Notes under the pieces: model-generated
Database searches by the model: none
What the model saw: the letters and a program-made list of their open reading frames with translations, nothing else
What the model was told of the DNA's origin: nothing
In this document: positions 6,384 to 10,239 of the stretch, piece after piece
Position numbering within the stretch: position 1 is the stretch's first letter
How the letters are laid out: the number at the start of each line of letters is the position of its first letter
Assembly: GCA_001687465.1 (NCBI GenBank)
Contig: LVLI01001518.1
Coordinates: 1 to 10,239, forward strand
Origin: Halocafeteria seosinensis
Taxonomy: Eukaryota; Sar; Bigyra; Bicosoecida
Direction: 5' to 3'
DNA: 10,239 nucleotides
Translations under genes and position numbers: made by a program

Positions 6384-6898
6384 AATGTATGTCCACTTTG
6401 CGGCATCCATCAATTTCATAAAGCAATACAGCTACCTAATGAATTACTGTAAGATACAAACGTGGCTGGTGATTATTTAATGCTACAAGATGACGGAGGA
6501 AGTCTATTTATTGTTAATCATTCTAACGCTCCCGTGAAGCTATTGATGATGTTTTAAGTGGAACTGGTAATGATAGAACTAATGCTGCTAATCCTTCTTT
6601 TGAAGCTGCTCCCTATGCATTCTGTAGTTAAGATTACTTACGCTCCTGTTAAACTGGAACATTTACAAAACAGTAATGATGTTTTAAGTGTCCATTTACG
6701 AGGATATACCGCTGAAGGGCCTAAATTATGGTTGTATAAAAATACCGGTGCTAATGATAGGCCGGAAGGCTCTGCTATGTCAATGTAGAAGAACGAAGAT
6801 TATATTCACGATATGGTTTAATTTATTTAAAATTCTTTAGAGGCGCTTTTACTAATTATAAATCTAAACTTCATTCTATTTTACATCATTTATTATAA
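6384..6898 (+). pseudogene. Broken gene with N-terminal C-x2-C-x2-H-x2-H motif
   Basis: Coding quality is carried by successive frames on the plus strand. The first starts at VCPLCGIHQFHK (from 6387), has an in-frame TAA at 6450-6452, and continues through DDGGSLFIVNHSNAPV. Near 6534 the sense moves to another frame (EAIDDVLSGTGNDRTNAAN...). Near 6620 it moves back (KITYAPVKLEHLQNSNDV...). Near 6781 it moves again (NVEERRLYSRYGLIYLKFF...), ending at the TAA 6896-6898. One nonsense codon and three shifts in about 170 codons mark a pseudogene. The cysteine/histidine motif could bind zinc. The family is not recognised. It lies downstream of and collinear with the other island genes. Confidence 0.55.
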
Positions 6899-7308
6899 TT
6901 CCTTATTGTTTGTTTCAACCAAAAAATAATGTTTACCTTTTCTACAATCACTTCTCTTTTCTTTTACTGTTCTTATTTTGTGACGCAGAATATAAAGACT
7001 ATTGAATGTATGTCCATTTTGCGTCATCCACAAATTCCATAAACGTAATACTACTATACTGTATCCTAATTTGTTTTTGTTTTTTATAGTTTTATATAGA
7101 ATTTAACCAATCAAATTCAACCTTCTTTAGAATTCGAGGTCTAGAACTACTCTTCTAATACTCCTTCTCTAAAACATTACTCCATTAAATATATCTATCT
7201 TTTCATATTACAGCTTTATCTAATTTTTTTTATCAAAACTCATTATGTTTATTAACGTTTACAAATGATTTCTTACATTCTAAAACCGCACTCTATACCC
7301 CTCCCGGG
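6899..7308. other. AT-rich island tail
   Basis: Mostly poly-T and poly-A-rich sequence with stops in every frame. It holds one recognisable relic (7005-7043) and a TAAAGACTA (6993-7001) that matches the core of box 1 of the upstream module. Base composition changes abruptly at about 7285-7310, where the transposon begins. Confidence 0.55.
7005..7043 (+). pseudogene. Second copy of the Cys/His motif start
   Basis: These 39 nt match 6384-6422 at roughly 34 positions. They encode VCPFCVIHKFHK in place of VCPLCGIHQFHK, keeping C-x2-C-x2-H-x2-H. The open frame degenerates downstream, with no similarity to the remainder of the first copy that I could see. A partial box-1-like sequence lies just upstream. 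It is probably the start of a lost paralogue. Confidence 0.5.
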
Positions 7309-7365
7309 AACGCCCGCGAAAAATTTTATTAAATTTAATAATTTTTGAAAATATAAACGTATATT
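7309..7365 (+). repeat. Left terminal inverted repeat
   Basis: 57 nt, paired with 7908-7964. It differs from the complement of the right end at two positions and needs no gaps. Confidence 0.85.
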
Positions 7366-7907
7366 TATTAACGTGCCTTGGTACAAAACATTCTTCGACC
7401 ACTTTGACAACAAGAACCAGCCACTGGGGGAGTTTCTTTTGCGCGAACCGGTACAGAAGACGATGAACCGCACCAGTGTCGGCAATGCACAGCTGGTTAA
7501 CGTCGCGTTCTTCGATGGCTTGCAGGAACAGGTTCCCGACAATGAGACCGATACGGACAACGCGCCGACCCGTCCACGTCACCCCGTGTACAAACCGCAC
7601 CAGTTCATCCGATACGTTCAGGACATGTAGGAAAAGCAGCAGCAGACCCCAATCCCAGGCCAGGCCAAGGACGATGCGGACGAAGCAGTCGCATCGTGCG
7701 AATTGCGTCGCGGCGATCTTCGATCGCATGCGTTTGTCGTTCACGGGGAAGCGCCTCGTCGTTGTTCCATCGCCAACCGCACCCAGAACACGCGACAAAC
7801 GGGCTAACAACGTATGATCGCTATATCGACCCGCTCTTCCAAGCGGCGACGACGAACATCTCGTCACCCGCCGACAGGAAAACCGAGGAGGAGACGACTC
7901 GTGCCGT

Positions 7908-7964
7908 AATATACGTTTATATTTTCAAAAATTATGAAATTTAATAAAATTTCTCGCGGGCGTT
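7908..7964 (-). repeat. Right terminal inverted repeat
   Basis: 57 nt ending in CGCGGGCGTT, the complement of the left end AACGCCCGCG. Confidence 0.85.
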
Positions 7965-9211
7965 ACAGCAGGGCTCGACTCAGCCAGATCCTACACGCTG
8001 TTCTCATCTCGCCTTTCGCTGCATGGGGAAAAAGATTTGCTTTCTCACTAACCCTGTCGATGCAAGACAACAGGGATGTGTAGCAGGACATTTTGTATTA
8101 CATCCCTCGTTGTACGGGAGCGAGTACTCTTGGCTATTGAAAGGAGTAAGATATGAATGGCTGCCTGAATGAAGGTCGTCAACCCACCCACCGGCTGAGG
8201 CCACCGCGTCGCCAAGTCAAGTGCCACCCTGAACTGGAACACAAGTTTAGCAGCAATAGCCAATGTTCTCTCTTAGTGCCAACAGCAGAATGTAACAATT
8301 CCTACTGTAGGGTATTCTGCTCGTCAGTAGAGTCAGAAGGTTACTCTGGTTGGTTGTTCTCCACCAGAATCTCCTGTCACCAGGTACCGGACCAGCGTAC
8401 CTACTCTACGTCGCTTGCCTAGCGTGACGTCTTTGTATCCAAGCGGGGATATCAACTCAGAGTCACTGTGACTGACAATTTGCAGGTACCCAGAAAGAAG
8501 AATAAACCCTTCGTTAGGCGACTAACTTGTCTGCGTGAGCAGTTGTTGTCTATATGTATATGTACACTGCATATTAATGATGTACTATTTGTACCTCTCG
8601 TGTGAAAGCTCTCTACAATACCAAGGCATCGAGGTCTGATTTCTCGCAGCCGTGGCTGACTATTACTGCAGCTCACATCCAACTGTCGGTGGGCCATCAG
8701 TCACATTTTCGTCGTTTGTACTGGCAGGTAGGGTAACAACAATAAAACCCTGTCAAAAACACCATCAAATTGTAGAAAAACGACAATGAAACTATGCTCT
8801 TCTAAGATACTTCGACAAACGGCAAGAAGTAGTGATACAACCTCGGGATAATCGCTTTCAAGTAGACTTCCTTAACTGCTTATGAGTGATACCATATCCA
8901 AGCTTAATCGTAGGCTCTTCGCAACCGACAGGGTAAATGACATCCTGTACGTCCTAAACTTACGAACATGCCGCGCTGGGCTAGCCTGATTAATATGGTT
9001 GATACATACACTCCTTGGTTTGGAAACTTACGTTTTGGTAGCTAACTTCTACCTGGTAGACTAAGTTCTAGTTGGATTTGTTCAACACGACAATCTTTTG
9101 TGCTTGAAGTGACACGGGGGACAAAAAATAGTCCCGTTCGTTCCAAGGCTTGTTACGAAGCTATGTCTCTACTAGTTTGACCGGAATTTTGTGGATTTTA
9201 TAGAAGGAACA
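7965..9211. other. Long region without a convincing gene
   Basis: Several short open frames exist on both strands (for example 8153-8422 plus, 8048-8263 minus, 8452-8697 minus). None has a recognisable domain or clear coding bias. A small palindrome AGTCAC-T-GTGACT lies at 8461-8473. No tRNA-like structure was seen. The last part must hold the promoter and 5' UTR of the synthetase gene, but no TATA box is obvious. Confidence 0.5.
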
Positions 9212-10239
9212 ATGGCGCAAACCATGGGCAAGTTCAAACTGTACGCAGTGCCGAAGGACACACGCAGTCTGCAGGTACAAATTGCGGCCTCACTCCTCTG
9301 CGGTGGCGAAAAAGAGGGCAACTTTGAGGTCGTATATCTCGATCCAGAGACCACCCCAGGTTCATCTGAGCATGGTAGTGTACGTAAAGAAGATTGTAGT
9401 TTACCCTTGGGCACGAATAACAGTTGTCTAGTGACGTTTGCAGACGCAGTGGCCGATGTTAGAGACGGCCAATGGCGATACGATTCGCGGAAATGGCTCC
9501 ATATTGAAATACTTGCTACAAAATGCTTCCTCTCAGCGACAGAACGCTTCTTCCACGATCGTCTCTGCCAAATTAACTAGCGAGAAAGCGTCGGAAATCG
9601 AGGAGTGGATTGATTTCGCGGTGAATGAAATTGAACCTCGGGCTGCCGTGTTGACCGGAGACTCAATTACCAACGCTGATGGAAGTACAGGGCCAATGAC
9701 AGCTTCTCACTCGTCTAGCGATATCGAATCTGCCAAAGCGGCTGCGTACCAGCAGCTTCCTTCGCGAATCGACCGTCTCGACAAACATCTGGAGATGAAC
9801 ATGTACCTGGTCGGTGAGAGGCTGACACTGGCAGATGTGGCTGTTGCAATTGCTATGGTGCCTCTCTTTGAAAGGGTCCTTCCCCGCGACGCTCGCACGA
9901 AGTCCGCACCGAACGTATTTCGATGGTGGATGACATGTGTCAACCAACCATTGTTTTTTGACATGCTCGGAGACTGCTCCAGTCGTCTGTTTGAAGGGCC
10001 CTCTCCAACAACCACCGGCGGGGCGGCCAACCCCAAGCAAGCATTTCCTAATGCTGAGGATGACTCACCCCCTGCAGGAAAACAGACCACCGAAACAAGA
10101 GCCGAAGAACTAAAACATGAGCAAGGCGCCCATGCTCATGCGGCACACCCTAGTCCAGCTATTCCTGATAGAAAATACTTTCGGCGGCGTACCAGGATAG
10201 CAAATCTTCTAGAGTCACCGGAGGAGTCGGTGGTTGGAC
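9212..10239 (+). CDS. Probable asparaginyl-tRNA synthetase with N-terminal GST-like domain (5' part, two exons)
   Basis: Exons are 9212-9379 and 9444 to the window edge, giving 321 residues and continuing beyond. The start ATG has an ideal context (AACAATGG); a second ATG lies at 9224. The first exon gives a thioredoxin-fold strand (KFKLYAVPKDTRSLQVQIA). The second continues with WPMLETANGDTIRGNGSILKYLL, the typical GST N-domain end. An all-helical GST_C-like region follows, with MYLVGERLTLADVAVAIAM and VFRWWMTCVNQPLFF. After a low-complexity linker comes RRRTRIANLLESPEESVVG, which resembles the start of the OB-fold anticodon-binding domain of class IIb synthetases, best fitting AsnRS. The enzyme would charge tRNA-Asn in the cytosol, and the GST domain would mediate complex assembly as in other eukaryotic synthetases and eEF1B-gamma. 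The GST-like part is confident. The synthetase identity is inferred from the last 20 residues, because no catalytic motif is in the window. Confidence 0.6.
9380..9443 (+). other. 64-nt spliceosomal-type intron (phase 0)
   Basis: Donor GTACGTAA at 9380 and acceptor TTTGCAG ending at 9443, with a possible branch site ATAAC at 9417-9421. Removing it joins codon AGT (9377-9379) to ACG (9444) and restores the GST frame, which would otherwise hit the TAG at 9578-9580. An alternative acceptor six bases later (9449) also keeps the frame. Confidence 0.8.

Larger units (their letters stand above)
7309..7964. mobile_element. Non-autonomous DNA transposon with 57-bp terminal inverted repeats
   Basis: The ends 7309-7365 and 7908-7964 are inverted repeats with 55 of 57 matches. 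They start AACGCCCGCG and continue into an AT-rich stretch ending AATATACG on the inner side. The core (about 7370-7905) is GC-rich. It has overlapping open frames on both strands (minus 7280-7867; plus 7373-7630), but none shows a transposase catalytic motif I recognise, so the element is probably a non-autonomous derivative. No clear target-site duplication was found next to the 57-bp ends. Weak outer similarity (CCCT at 7299-7302 against AGGG at 7970-7973) hints that the true termini may lie about 10 nt further out. Superfamily not assigned. Confidence 0.8.

Noticed and set aside
6558-6788. Stand-alone 76-aa protein
   Set aside because: Its N-terminal third is an out-of-frame reading; the sense part is an internal segment of the broken gene at 6384-6898.
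7280-7867. 195-aa minus-strand ORF in the transposon core as a transposase
   Set aside because: No DDE or other catalytic signature was seen. The ORF runs through the inverted repeat, and its hydrophobic content is what the complement of an acidic plus frame would give.
8004-8422. Overlapping small ORFs on both strands, first considered as a retrotransposon pol fragment
   Set aside because: No reverse transcriptase, RNase H or integrase motif could be read in any frame, and the peptides look like random translation.
8291-8740. Possible solo LTR beginning TGTAACAATT with an AATAAA near 8501
   Set aside because: No matching TTACA-type end, no target-site duplication and no polypurine tract or primer-binding site was found.
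7965-9211. tRNA genes in the gene-poor stretch
   Set aside because: No B-box-like GGTTCGANNC together with an acceptor stem was found on either strand by eye.

Overview
The window reads as nuclear DNA of a eukaryote, most plausibly an alga or related protist. The evidence is protein types with no prokaryotic gene organisation, a 64-nt spliceosomal-type intron, long intergenic stretches and gene-fragment debris. A GLUG-repeat protein with a Ser/Thr-rich tail and an archaeal-type membrane ATPase would fit a red alga such as a Chondrus-like florideophyte. That assignment comes from family knowledge and is not shown by the sequence. Two ambiguous bases (N at 3849 and 3851) indicate draft assembly.

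Layout: (1) 1-2739 holds a GC-rich lead-in, then a long plus-strand ORF for a probable cell-surface protein with about seven GLUG repeats and a Ser/Thr/Pro-rich C-terminus. (2) 2740-3895 is a graveyard. It holds a decayed piece of a GLUG gene and, directly after it, a piece of an ATPase gene. The second piece is an inverted partial copy of the intact gene next door. (3) 3896-5239 (minus strand) is that intact gene: an N-terminal membrane segment, a P-loop ATPase core and a C-terminal domain. (4) About 5500-7308 is an AT-rich island with small plus-strand genes: an acidic AT-hook-like gene (frameshifted), an intact 72-aa C2HC zinc-finger protein, and a third gene broken by one stop and three frameshifts. 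The first two share a two-box upstream sequence with identical spacing. The island looks like the remnant of a virus-like or polinton-like element, but no hallmark gene (capsid, polymerase, integrase) is present. (5) 7309-7964 is a non-autonomous DNA transposon with 57-bp terminal inverted repeats around a GC-rich core. (6) 7965-9211 shows no convincing gene. (7) 9212 to the window end is the 5' part of a probable asparaginyl-tRNA synthetase carrying an N-terminal GST-like domain and one 64-nt intron.

The genes do not form a pathway. Two host-type genes (GLUG protein and aminoacyl-tRNA synthetase) flank about 5 kb of accessory and mobile DNA. The most interesting structures are the inverted ATPase duplication (a possible long hairpin RNA source), the shared promoter-like module of the AT-rich island, the terminal-inverted-repeat element and the GST-synthetase fusion.
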